From contig JBBRWV010000079.1 in assembly GCA_038248985.1 (NCBI GenBank), positions 1-17,794 on the forward strand: DNA of 17,794 nucleotides, given 5' to 3'. This document shows positions 8,006 to 15,600 of this stretch, in pieces (positions within the stretch are counted from its first letter, which is position 1; each line of letters opens with the position of its first letter). The notes under the pieces were generated by a model. It was not told the origin of the DNA and searched no databases. It saw only the letters and a program-made list of their open reading frames with translations. This DNA is from JBBRWV01 sp038248985 (GTDB taxonomy: Bacteria; Planctomycetota; Phycisphaerae; WQYP01). The translations under genes and the position numbers were made by a program.

Positions 8006-8833
8006 TCACGCCGCCCCAGCCCGCAACCGTCGCTTCGCCACCGCGGCCCGCACCCCTATGCGCGTCCCCAAATGCACCTGCTCGATCAACTCCAGCGTCA
8101 CCGCACCAATTGTCTCCACACCCAAATCCGCCCCGTACGCCGCCGCACCCACCCCAATGCATTTCGCCCCCGCCGCATGACCCGCCCGAATCCCCGCCTC
8201 CGCATCCTCAATCACCACGCACCGCCCCGCCTTCACCTTCAGCATCTTCGCCGCCCGCAAAAATCCCTCCGCATCCGGCTTCGACTTCACCCCGGAATTC
8301 CCATCCACCACCGCGTCAAACCAATCCCCAATCCCCAATAGCTCCACCACCAGACGCGCATTCTTGCTCGCACTTACTAGCGCCATCTTCACCCCCGCCG
8401 CTCGCAAGTGCATCGCCAGGCTCCGTGCCCCCACCGCCAAATCCCGCGGCATCAGCCTCTTCACCTGCTCCAAATAATATCCGTTCTTCCGCTCCGCCAG
8501 CATCTCCAGTTCCGTCTCCGCAAACCCCGCCGTATGCTCCCCCAGCAATCGCTCCAAACATTCCATCCGCCCCACTCCACGAAACCCGTCGTTCTCTTTG
8601 CGATCAAATCGAATCCCCAACTCATCCGCCAATCGCTTCCAACTCTGATAGTGAAATTCCGCCGTATCCACCAGCACCCCGTCCAGGTCAAATAATACCG
8701 CCTGCACGCCCTCCCTGCCCGGCATCACCCCCGCCGCCGGCTCCCCCGTCAACCAGGACGCCAACAGCTCATCCGCACTCAAATGCCGCTCCAGCACCGC
8801 ATTCAGTTTGACTTTTACGACATTCAACGCCAT
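8006..8833 (-). CDS. pgmB: HAD-family beta-phosphoglucomutase-like protein
   Basis: Beta-phosphoglucomutase interconverts beta-glucose-1-phosphate and glucose-6-phosphate after disaccharide phosphorolysis. The HAD motifs are all present: VLFDLDGVLVDTAEFH (nucleophile Asp49, acid/base Asp51), ALVSASKN (motif II), KSKPDAEGF (motif III Lys) and VVIEDAEAGIRAGHAAG (motif IV). The cap carries FRGVGRMECLERLL, matching the R-G-V-x-R signature that separates beta-PGM from generic HAD phosphatases. From the ATG at 8833 the protein has 275 residues, with about 40 more at the N-terminus than the usual 220-residue enzyme. An ATG at 8725 would give the usual length. The longer form is kept because the extra codons look coding, but neither start has a good ribosome binding site. 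It heads the minus-strand cluster; no disaccharide phosphorylase is in the window. Confidence 0.82.
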   Translation of the reverse strand: MALNVVKVKLNAVLERHLSADELLASWLTGEPAAGVMPGREGVQAVLFDLDGVLVDTAEFHYQSWKRLADELGIRFDRKENDGFRGVGRMECLERLLGEHTAGFAETELEMLAERKNGYYLEQVKRLMPRDLAVGARSLAMHLRAAGVKMALVSASKNARLVVELLGIGDWFDAVVDGNSGVKSKPDAEGFLRAAKMLKVKAGRCVVIEDAEAGIRAGHAAGAKCIGVGAAAYGADLGVETIGAVTLELIEQVHLGTRIGVRAAVAKRRLRAGAA

Positions 8834-8983
8834 ATTGACCGTATGCCAAGTGACCTGTCCAAACACACACGCCGGTCTCACTCCTATCGGTCCGAGAGCT
8901 ATTGGCGGTATTCCTTTTTTACCACCCACTATTTTTGGCGGGCCTAGGCACTTACTTCCCATCTCATCCCTTTGACTCAAAAA

Positions 8984-9018
8984 GCCTTGTCCCGCCTGCC
9001 GGCCCAAGGCCTTTTTTT
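8984..9018 (+). terminator. Orphan terminator/attenuator-like hairpin in the aroF leader
   Basis: GCCTTG at 8984-8989 pairs with CAAGGC at 9005-9010. Inside, GCC (8994-8996) can pair with GGC (9001-9003) around a TGCC loop. Seven T residues follow at 9012-9018. An A run just before the 5' arm makes the structure terminator-like on the minus strand as well. No gene on either strand reads into it: the sugar mutase gene points away and the micro-ORF and aroF begin downstream. It may therefore act as an attenuator in the aroF leader, or mark the end of an unseen transcript. The promoter position is unknown. Confidence 0.45.
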
Positions 9019-9064
9019 CGTTCCCAATTACCCCTCCCCATCACCCCTATTCAGGAGCCTCCCC

Positions 9065-9202
9065 ATGTCCCCCGGCCAACTCCTTACCCAAATCAACGCC
9101 TCCCTCACCACCGCCCGCCGGGCCCTCACCCTCGCTGATCAGATCCAAAAAGCCCTCGCCCCAACCTCCCTCCCGGAGCTTCCTTGGCGATTTACCTGCT
9201 GA
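9065..9202 (+). CDS. 45-residue micro-ORF upstream of aroF
   Basis: The ATG at 9065 follows a strong AGGAG (9053-9057) with 7-base spacing, one of the best ribosome binding sites in the window. The product is an amphipathic, mostly helical peptide (QLLTQINASLTTARRAL, then LADQIQKALAP) ending in LPWRFTC. It lies 66 bp before aroF and probably shares its transcript. It could be a small regulatory protein, a leader peptide (Trp and Phe occur close together near the end, though without a run of aromatic codons) or a fortuitous ORF. I do not recognise a family. Confidence 0.45.
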   Translation: MSPGQLLTQINASLTTARRALTLADQIQKALAPTSLPELPWRFTC

Positions 9203-9268
9203 TGCCCCCTCCCCATTTATGACAGTCCCTCGATCCCAGACCTCTGACCTCTTTTACCGGAGTCCCCC

Positions 9269-10291
9269 ATGATCGTCGTTATGGACCAAGCCGCCACCGA
9301 ACAACAAATCAACCACGTCGCCCAGCTCATCCGCGAGCTCGGCCTGAAAGACCACATCATCAAAGGAACGGAGCGTACCGTGATTGCTGCCCTCGGCGAT
9401 GACCGCGCCAAAAATAAAGAGAATCTCGAAACCGCCCCCGGTGTCGAAAAAGTCATGCCCGTCCTCGCACCCTACAAAATGGCCTCCAAAGAAATGAAAA
9501 AAGAACGCTCCGTCGTCCCCCTCGGCGGAACCCTCGACGCTACTTCCGGCGGGAAAAAAATCCCCATCATCGCCGGCCCCTGCTCCGTCGAATCCCATGA
9601 CCAACTCCTCAGATGCGCCCACGCCGTCAAAGCCGCCGGTGCCACCGCTCTCCGCGGCGGAGCCTTCAAACCCCGCACCTCCCCCTACGCCTTCCAAGGC
9701 ATGGGCGAGGAAGGCCTCAAAATCCTCGCCGAAGCCCGCGCCCAGACCGGCCTCGCCGTCGTCACCGAAATCATGGCCGTCGACCAGATCGACCTCGTCT
9801 GTCAATACGCCGACGTCCTCCAGATCGGAGCCCGCAACATGCAAAACTACAACCTCCTCTGGGCCGTTGGCGATACCCGCAAAACCGTCCTCCTCAAACG
9901 CGGCCTCTCCGCCACCCTCGAAGAATTCATGCTCGCCGCCGAGTACATCATGTCCAAGGGCAACCCCAACGTCATCCTCTGCGAACGCGGCATCCGCACC
10001 TTTGAAACCTACTGCCGCAACACCCTCCCCCTCGCCATCATCCCCGAAGTCCACCGCATCTCCCACCTCCCCATCATCATCGACCCCTCCCAGGGCACCG
10101 GCCACGCCCACCTCGTCCCCGACATGTGCAAAGCCGCCATCGCCGCCGGTGCCGACGGCCTCATCATCGAAGCCCACGACGACCCCGAACACGCCCTCAC
10201 CGATGGCGCCCAATCCATCACCCCCAAATCTCTGCAGGACCTCATGCCCACCCTGAAAAAAATCGCCGCCGCCGTCGACCGGGAAATCTAA
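9269..10291 (+). CDS. aroF: 3-deoxy-7-phosphoheptulonate (DAHP) synthase, type I-beta
   Basis: This enzyme condenses phosphoenolpyruvate with erythrose 4-phosphate, the first committed step of the shikimate pathway to aromatic amino acids. The 340 residues match the Thermotoga-type enzyme. An N-terminal ferredoxin-like/ACT-like regulatory domain (about 1-75, MIVVMDQAATEQQINHV... through MPVLAPYKMAS) precedes the barrel with AGPCSVES (about 102-109), GGAFKPRTSPYAFQG (about 130-144), QIGARNMQNYNLL, CERGIRTFE, DPSQGTGH and EAHDDPEHALTDGAQS. These supply the PEP/E4P-binding Lys and Arg residues and the metal-binding Cys, His, Glu and Asp residues of the family. The start is supported by CCGGAG six bases before the ATG. 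The regulatory domain suggests feedback control by tyrosine or phenylalanine, as known for this subfamily, but the effector cannot be told here. No other shikimate gene is adjacent. Confidence 0.96.
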   Translation: MIVVMDQAATEQQINHVAQLIRELGLKDHIIKGTERTVIAALGDDRAKNKENLETAPGVEKVMPVLAPYKMASKEMKKERSVVPLGGTLDATSGGKKIPIIAGPCSVESHDQLLRCAHAVKAAGATALRGGAFKPRTSPYAFQGMGEEGLKILAEARAQTGLAVVTEIMAVDQIDLVCQYADVLQIGARNMQNYNLLWAVGDTRKTVLLKRGLSATLEEFMLAAEYIMSKGNPNVILCERGIRTFETYCRNTLPLAIIPEVHRISHLPIIIDPSQGTGHAHLVPDMCKAAIAAGADGLIIEAHDDPEHALTDGAQSITPKSLQDLMPTLKKIAAAVDREI

Positions 10292-10301
10292 AATGTTTAG
10301 C

Positions 10302-10319
10302 CCCGGCCTTCGGGCTGGG
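10302..10319 (+). terminator. UUCG-tetraloop hairpin after aroF
   Basis: CCCGGCC pairs with GGCTGGG (seven pairs, one G-U) around a TTCG loop closed by C-G, an exceptionally stable RNA fold, 10 bases after the aroF stop. There is no T tract, so it is either a 3'-end stabilising or Rho-associated hairpin, or a REP-like element. It also marks the boundary where GC content falls. Confidence 0.4.
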
Positions 10320-10344
10320 TGGTTACAAACGGAGACAGGGGCGC

Positions 10345-10530
10345 ATGAACAACACACAATCCAATAGAAACAGCGAGCGGTCAGAGAAAGAAGACCTGCT
10401 CGAATGGTTGGAAAAATGGGCTTTGACTGAATGTACCAGAAAAAAGGGCGACAGATTACCAGCAGTCCCTACCCCCAACATGACACCTAATTCATTTGTG
10501 GAATCGGCAATTAAATATTTGAGAGATTAG
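10345..10530 (+). CDS. Small hypothetical protein; 5' part of an amber-split frame
   Basis: The 61-codon frame begins at ATG 10345 with AGGGG four to eight bases upstream. The product is polar and mostly helical (NSERSEKEDLLEWLEKW, then NSFVESAIKYLRD) with no family I recognise. It ends in TAG at 10528-10530. The next frame starts two codons later in exactly the same reading frame, so the two may be one gene of about 195 codons with a nonsense mutation or read-through. Base composition here is clearly lower in GC, with AGA, ATA, TTA and AAA codons that the neighbours rarely use, which suggests horizontal acquisition. Confidence 0.5.
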   Translation: MNNTQSNRNSERSEKEDLLEWLEKWALTECTRKKGDRLPAVPTPNMTPNSFVESAIKYLRD

Positions 10531-10536
10531 AAATGT

Positions 10537-10932
10537 GTGCTGGGTGATGCGGCGAACATAATAAAAGTCCAGTGCCGTAACAACCATCTTTATCTCGGGC
10601 GTGATTTCAGGATCGAGGGTTCTTATGATGTAATCGAATCCACTACGGTATTGGCAGAAACGTACGACAAAGATGGCAACGTCGATGGCGGATTTGAATT
10701 TCCAATCGCGTTTTCGAGGCAACGGAATACACGACGAATTGGATGTCCATTATGCAAGTCCACCTTGTATAGCTTCGAAAACGGATGGAAACTTCGCGCT
10801 GTTTGTGATTCTGCTTGGCCGAGTGAACTTAGCACCGGTTGCCCGATTTGCTGTACCTACGCTGATGCCAAGCGTTTCACACGACTAATCGAATTGAATC
10901 TGAATCATTCGTGGCCGCAGTACAAAGATTAA
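10537..10932 (+). CDS. Cysteine-rich hypothetical protein; 3' part of an amber-split frame
   Basis: This frame of 131 residues has a possible GTG start at 10537 with no good ribosome binding site, six bases after the TAG of the preceding in-phase frame. It contains VQCRNNHLYLG, a compact acidic segment (FRIEGSYDVIEST), IGCPLCKSTLYSF and STGCPICCTYADAK. The two CPxC knuckles plus the CxxxH site suggest a zinc-ribbon-like metal-binding fold. I do not recognise a named family. The weak start makes independent translation doubtful, so it is best viewed as the C-terminal part of one 10345-10932 gene that is either decayed or read through. It lies in the same low-GC islet. Confidence 0.5.
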   Translation: MLGDAANIIKVQCRNNHLYLGRDFRIEGSYDVIESTTVLAETYDKDGNVDGGFEFPIAFSRQRNTRRIGCPLCKSTLYSFENGWKLRAVCDSAWPSELSTGCPICCTYADAKRFTRLIELNLNHSWPQYKD

Positions 10933-10941
10933 ATACGCCGG

Positions 10942-10972
10942 GTGCCACGCTCCTGGCACAACCTCGGTGCCA
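10942..10972. repeat. Alternating GTGCCA / TGGCAC / GTGCCA inverted repeats
   Basis: Three six-base arms occur in a row: GTGCCA at 10942-10947, TGGCAC at 10954-10959 and GTGCCA at 10967-10972. The middle arm can pair with either neighbour (loops of 6 and 7 bases), so two hairpins are mutually exclusive. It begins about 10 bases after the cysteine-rich frame and could be a REP-like element or a weak terminator; no T tract follows. Confidence 0.5.
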
Positions 10973-11167
10973 GAAGCATGCCCAATGTGCTCTCACTTTC
11001 CAATTACATCTTCCACGCCATCCCGCCCTGCAACCGCGACTGTAAAGGAGCGCCAATCTCCCTTCCGAACCCGTGAGCGGGTGGATTCACCCACCGCAAA
11101 TTCCCCCACCAAATCCCATTCCTCGCCCGCCTCCCAATCTGCTATCATGCTCTTGAAAGGAGCCCTC

Positions 11168-11362
11168 ATGACCACATCCGAATTTGAATCCCGCGTCACC
11201 GCCCTCGAAAAAACCGTCGCCGAACTGCAGGAACAACTCGAATGCTCCCAAATGCTCGGCGGCATCAAACGTGGCCTCGATGCCGCCGACGCCGGCCGCA
11301 TGAGTCCCGCCCGGGACGCACTGGAAAACCTGCGCCAGAAACAAAATATTGCACGCGTATGA
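11168..11362 (+). CDS. Small coiled-coil antitoxin-like protein
   Basis: The ATG at 11168 has a near-consensus AAAGGAG (11156-11162) with 5-base spacing, which rules out the in-frame ATG 21 bases upstream. The 64-residue product has an N-terminal heptad-repeat coiled coil (FESRVTALEKTVAELQEQLE, residues 6-25). A C-terminal helical tail, IKRGLDAADAGRMSPARDAL then ENLRQKQNI, resembles the toxin-binding tails of small type II antitoxins. Its last codons overlap by ATGA with a short second frame, the spacing normally seen between antitoxin and toxin. Function as an antitoxin is an inference from size, coiled coil and context; it may be an orphan. No paralogue is visible in the window. Confidence 0.6.
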   Translation: MTTSEFESRVTALEKTVAELQEQLECSQMLGGIKRGLDAADAGRMSPARDALENLRQKQNIARV

Positions 11363-11409
11363 TCTACACGGTATTCGCGATCGTTCCTGGATCCGAATCC
11401 TCGCCCTAA
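11359..11409 (+). pseudogene. Possible remnant of an overlapping toxin frame
   Basis: An ATG at 11359 overlaps the preceding stop in an ATGA junction and opens MIYTVFAIVPGSESSP before a TAA. The first residues resemble the beta-strand start of RelE/ParE-type toxins (MxYxV), but no toxin-like continuation is seen in the other two plus frames up to the carbonic anhydrase gene. It could be a decayed toxin gene or a chance ORF. The stretch from here to 11556 holds no other supported gene. Confidence 0.25.
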
Positions 11410-11556
11410 CCCATCCGCCAGTTGCTCTAAGGGAGTAAGCGGCACGCCTATCGAATTCTCTTCACAATCCGTATGGAAACGGTGATAATACTCCACACCA
11501 TCCATGCCGCTCGCGAAACCAGTTGAATCCCGCGTCTTTCTGAGAACGAATTGCCC

Positions 11557-12177
11557 ATGTCCAAACTCCCCTCCATCCTCGACTTCAACCGCGAATTCGT
11601 CGCCACCAAGGCCTACGAAGCCTTTCGCACCGACCGCTTCCCCGATAAAAAAATCGTCATCGTCACCTGCATGGACACCCGCCTCACCGAGCTCCTCCCC
11701 AAAGCCATGAACCTCAAAAATGGCGATGCCAAAATTATCAAAATCGCCGGTGCCATCGTCGCCGCCCCCTTCGGCTCCGTCATGCGCTCCATCCTCGTCG
11801 CCGTCTACTCCCTCGGCGCTGAAGAAATCTACGTCATCGGCCACCATGACTGCGGCATGACCGGCATGGGACACGACGAAATCATTCAACAAGCCCGCGC
11901 CGCCGGCATCAGCGATACCACCCTCAATACCCTCCGGCACGCCGGCATCGATCTCCAATCCTGGCTCACCGGCTTCGCATCCCCCGCCGAAGGCGTCCAC
12001 GCCTCCGTCCGCATGATCCGCCATCACCCCCTCATGCCTTCGCACGTCCAGGTCCACGGACTCCTCATGGATCCCACCACCGGCCACCTCGACCTCCTCC
12101 CCACCGAGGCCCCTCCGACTTCCCGGCCCGCACCCTCCGTCGGCGCACCCCACCAAGTACCCCATTCATCAAAATAA
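11557..12177 (+). CDS. Beta-class carbonic anhydrase family protein
   Basis: Carbonic anhydrases of this class interconvert CO2 and bicarbonate with a zinc held by Cys-His-Cys. The 206 residues match the small bacterial subgroup (YvdA-like). VTCMDTRL supplies Cys38 and the Asp40-Arg42 dyad, and VIGHHDCGMTGM supplies His96 and Cys99. KIIKIAGAIV and GSVMRSILVAVYSLGA lie in their usual places between them. The ATG at 11557 is preferred over the TTG at 11551, which would add only two residues; the ribosome binding site is weak (GAGAA). The C-terminal 25 residues are Pro-rich and low complexity beyond the conserved HGLLMDPTTGHLDLL end. The gene converges with the NifU-like gene across a 106 bp gap with no clear terminator. 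Confidence 0.9.
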   Translation: MSKLPSILDFNREFVATKAYEAFRTDRFPDKKIVIVTCMDTRLTELLPKAMNLKNGDAKIIKIAGAIVAAPFGSVMRSILVAVYSLGAEEIYVIGHHDCGMTGMGHDEIIQQARAAGISDTTLNTLRHAGIDLQSWLTGFASPAEGVHASVRMIRHHPLMPSHVQVHGLLMDPTTGHLDLLPTEAPPTSRPAPSVGAPHQVPHSSK

Positions 12178-12283
12178 AGTGCCCTACAGTGTCCCCAACA
12201 TAAAACCCATCAGTGTGCCCACCATCGCATGCCCCACCCCTCCAATATATCTTCCTAAAATCTCACTCCACTCCACTCTCCCC

Positions 12284-12565
12284 TCACCTCCCCACAGCCA
12301 CCACCTGCGTCACCTCCGGCACCTTCTCCCGAATGTTCCGCTCGATCCCCTCCTTCAAATCATGCGACTGCGACGGGCACCCCACACACGCCCCCAGAAA
12401 TCGCACCGATACCACCCCCTCCTGCGTCACATCCACCAATTCCAGATCCCCGCCATCCGACTGCACGATCGGCCGAATCCAGTCGATCACCAACTGCACC
12501 CGCTCACGTATCGATGCGGATCCCGCGCTGTTCTCTATGGCGTTGCTGACGGTGGACTGAGCCAT
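12284..12565 (-). CDS. NifU C-terminal-domain Fe-S cluster scaffold protein
   Basis: This 93-residue protein is a stand-alone NifU C-terminal domain, the family that binds a 4Fe-4S cluster between subunits and passes it to target proteins. IRPIVQSDGGDLELVDV (about 30-46) and the cluster motif GACVGCPSQSHDLKEGIE, with Cys60 and Cys63, are clear. The last helix, NIREKVPEVTQVVAV, is typical. AGGAG seven bases before the ATG supports the start. It lies 75 bp downstream of the giant propeller protein gene on the same strand; any functional link is doubtful. Confidence 0.93.
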   Translation of the reverse strand: MAQSTVSNAIENSAGSASIRERVQLVIDWIRPIVQSDGGDLELVDVTQEGVVSVRFLGACVGCPSQSHDLKEGIERNIREKVPEVTQVVAVGR

Positions 12566-12640
12566 GATTCACTCCTGAAGACTCCTTCAGTATAGACCCT
12601 CATGAATCCACCTTCAATGCCGTCTCGTGCAACCGGCCTC

Positions 12641-15600
12641 TCATTGTTTCTTTCCGCGATACATGTACGTCTTCCCGTTGAATTCCAACGCGATTCCGTT
12701 GTCCAACACCTGCCAGCTTCGCACTTGCGGTCCTTCCCGATCATTCGGCGAGCGTACCAACTCCTTATTCAACTTCAGCACCCCACCCTTGCGATTGTAA
12801 AACATCAAGTTCACCGCCCGCTGCGTGCTTCCCATCGGGCCCGAGGCCAGCACCACCACGTAAGGATCCGACAACTGAAAGTTATTCAACGGTGGCGTCC
12901 GCTGCGCCGCCATCGCCCCGTCCCACGCCTTCTGATCCTCACTCGAAGCCTGCGGATACGTGTAATACGACGCCATCCCCTGGCTCGATTGAAAAATCAC
13001 CGTATCCCCATCCACTACCGAACGCAGAAACAGCGATTGCTGCCCTTGCCCAGTCGGGAACGTCAGCCGGATCGGCCCACTCCGCGGCTGCGGCCACCGT
13101 GTCTCGCCCCCCTCCTGCGACAAACACAGCAACTCACTGTTGGCGTTCACAAAAATCAGCCCATCCATGCTCAAGGCCGTCGCCGTCGCAAACTTCGTTC
13201 GCAAATCATCCCGCCGCCACAACGGCTTCGAGTGATCCGCAAACAAATCGTACGCCGATACCGCCTGGTCCGTCACGACAAACAATGTCCCATCTTCCGA
13301 CATCGTCCGCCACAAACCCCGCTCGTCGGACAGTTTGATCTGCTTCCGGAATTTCCCGCTCTCCGCATCCACCACGTAATAGGTGGGCGTCGCGCGATCA
13401 ATGTTGTCCATCTGCACCGTGATCAAATCCTCGTTCCCCAGGATCACCGACGGATGACCCTCCGGCAGCTTCACCTGCACGGGCTTGCCGGCCGAATCCA
13501 CCCACGCCGGCTTGCCCGTCGCAATGTCATACGCCATCATTTCCCGATTCACGATCACAATCACTTTGTCGTTGACGATCCGAATATTCGCAAACGCCAC
13601 GTCCCGCCCACCCATCCGCGACAACTGATTGAACGCGAAAATCCGCAACAATTCACTGTCCAATCCGATCAACGCCTGTTGGATATACGGGTTGTTCAGG
13701 TTCGTCCCCTCCGAATCCACATACGTCGCCAAGTTCATCTGGCCCGCCATCTGCGCCTGCTGCACGGCAAAATTCCGCACCTGCATCCCCGTCTGCCACT
13801 GCGTCTGCATCATCGCCGCATTCGTCTCAAACGGCACCCCGGTCGGTACCAGCTTCAGCGTCTTCATGTTTAAGAACATCATCTTCTTCGCTTGCAGCAG
13901 CACCGCATAATCCCCCGCATAGCCCAGCACCGCCACCGGAAAGCTGTTCCCGATATCGATCGGCCCCGCCGCCGTCAGCTCCGACATCGTCTCCGACTTG
14001 AATATCCGGATCTTCCCCCCATTGTTGATCAACAACACCTCCGGACGTTGCTGCGCCACCGCCGCCTCGATCGGCATCATCAACGCCCCCGTAATCCCCA
14101 TCTCCTTGCCTTTCTCCGATAAAATACTCGAACCGTCCATCAGGACGTCCTCGATTTCTTTCCCCTCGCTCCCCGCAGGCGCTATGGGCAACGTCGCCAG
14201 CCGCCCGTCCGAGACCAGCGCTCCCGCCTCCCGCAATTGTTCCTTCAACCCCGCAAACGTCATCGCCTTCTTCGTGCCCGCATCCGTCCACTTGTAATCC
14301 TTGTGCTGCCGCAGACCACGCTCCGTCCAGCTCACCGACGCCGCAAAACGCTTCATCTGAAAATGCGCCTGCGCCAGATCCGCCGTCACTTGCGCCTTCG
14401 CGTCCCCGTTCACCCGCGTATACAACCAACGCAGCGACTTCACCTGCGCTGCCCAGTCTGCACGCTCCCGGTTCGCCCCCGCCAGCAGACCCGCCGCCTT
14501 GATCGCCGCCTGGCTGTTCGGATACGCATCTACCAACCCCGCAAACCCCGCCACATCCTTCGCCGTCTCCGCCGTCGCCAGCAAAACCGCCGCCTGATCC
14601 TCGAATCGCTTGTACACCTCCGGCGTATTCTTCTCCACCAGCGTCCGCATGTTCTGCTCCGCCGTCACCCCCGCCCGCGATACTGCTTCCCCACGCTGGT
14701 ACGGTGCCTGTCGCATCCCCGCATCCGTCATCACCTCGTTGAACAGCGTCGCCGCTTCATCCACGTTCTTCTGCGCCAGTGACAACTGCGCCATGCACAG
14801 CCGCCATTCCGCCTGCTGCTCCGGCGTCCGCGCCGTCAGCTTGCACTGCGTGTAGTAAAACCGCCCGCTGTCCCGCTGCGCTTCGTCCGCCTTGCCCAGC
14901 AGTTGCTCCGCAAAATTCAAATTCGTCCGGTACAAACGCCCCAGCAAATCCGCGCTCGCCCCGCTCCCCGGCGCCGTCGCCAACTCCACCGACTTCCCCA
15001 TGTTCTCCACGGCCAATTCATAATGATTCGTCCGAAACGCAATCTCCGCCAGCGACAGGTACGGCTCCGGGTCCGTCGGCTTTTCCTTGATCTTCAACAA
15101 GCGGTTGTCCCGCGCCGTCTCCCAACGCGAATACCCCGTCACCTCCTTGTCCGTCACCACCACAATCTGCTCCGACGTCACCAGCAGGTTTCCCGGCTTC
15201 CCCGCCTGGTCCTTCTCATTCTTCGGCCATAACGCGTAATCCACCGTCTTCCCGTTCGTGGGGTCCATGATCAGCAGACCCTTCTCAAACGGTATGTACA
15301 TTGAGTTCCGCGCCAAAAACGGCCGTCCCTGCTGCTTCCCCGTTTCGTTCGACGCCGGAATATTCTCCGTCCACGTCGGCGCCAGCGCCGGATCCAGAAT
15401 CCTGTCCAGATCGATCGACGAAACCTTCGTCCCCACCACCACCAGGTTGCTCCCGATCAGTCCCGCCAGCACGTCCGGATTGTCAAACTTCTTGCGGTTC
15501 AGCGACGCCAGCAAACGGCCGTTCCAACGCTCGTACACCCGGATGTTCCCCCCCGATTCCTGCGTCACCACCTTGTCCCCATACACCAGCGGCGGGTTGA

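Noticed and set aside
9254..10357. A 367-codon minus-strand frame opposite aroF.
   Set aside because: Composition (runs of Gly, Asp, Glu, Phe) is that expected from the antisense of GCC/CTC-rich coding DNA, and aroF is certain.
10993..12165. A 390-codon minus-strand open frame opposite the antitoxin-like and carbonic anhydrase genes.
   Set aside because: Most of it is antisense to clear plus-strand genes with conserved motifs, and it reads as Gly/Asp/Glu-rich shadow sequence. Its part over the 11363-11556 gap looks more protein-like, but it has no start or ribosome binding site of its own.
12602..13873. A 423-codon plus-strand frame opposite the giant propeller gene.
   Set aside because: It is Arg/His/Leu-rich antisense sequence with no motif or ribosome binding site.
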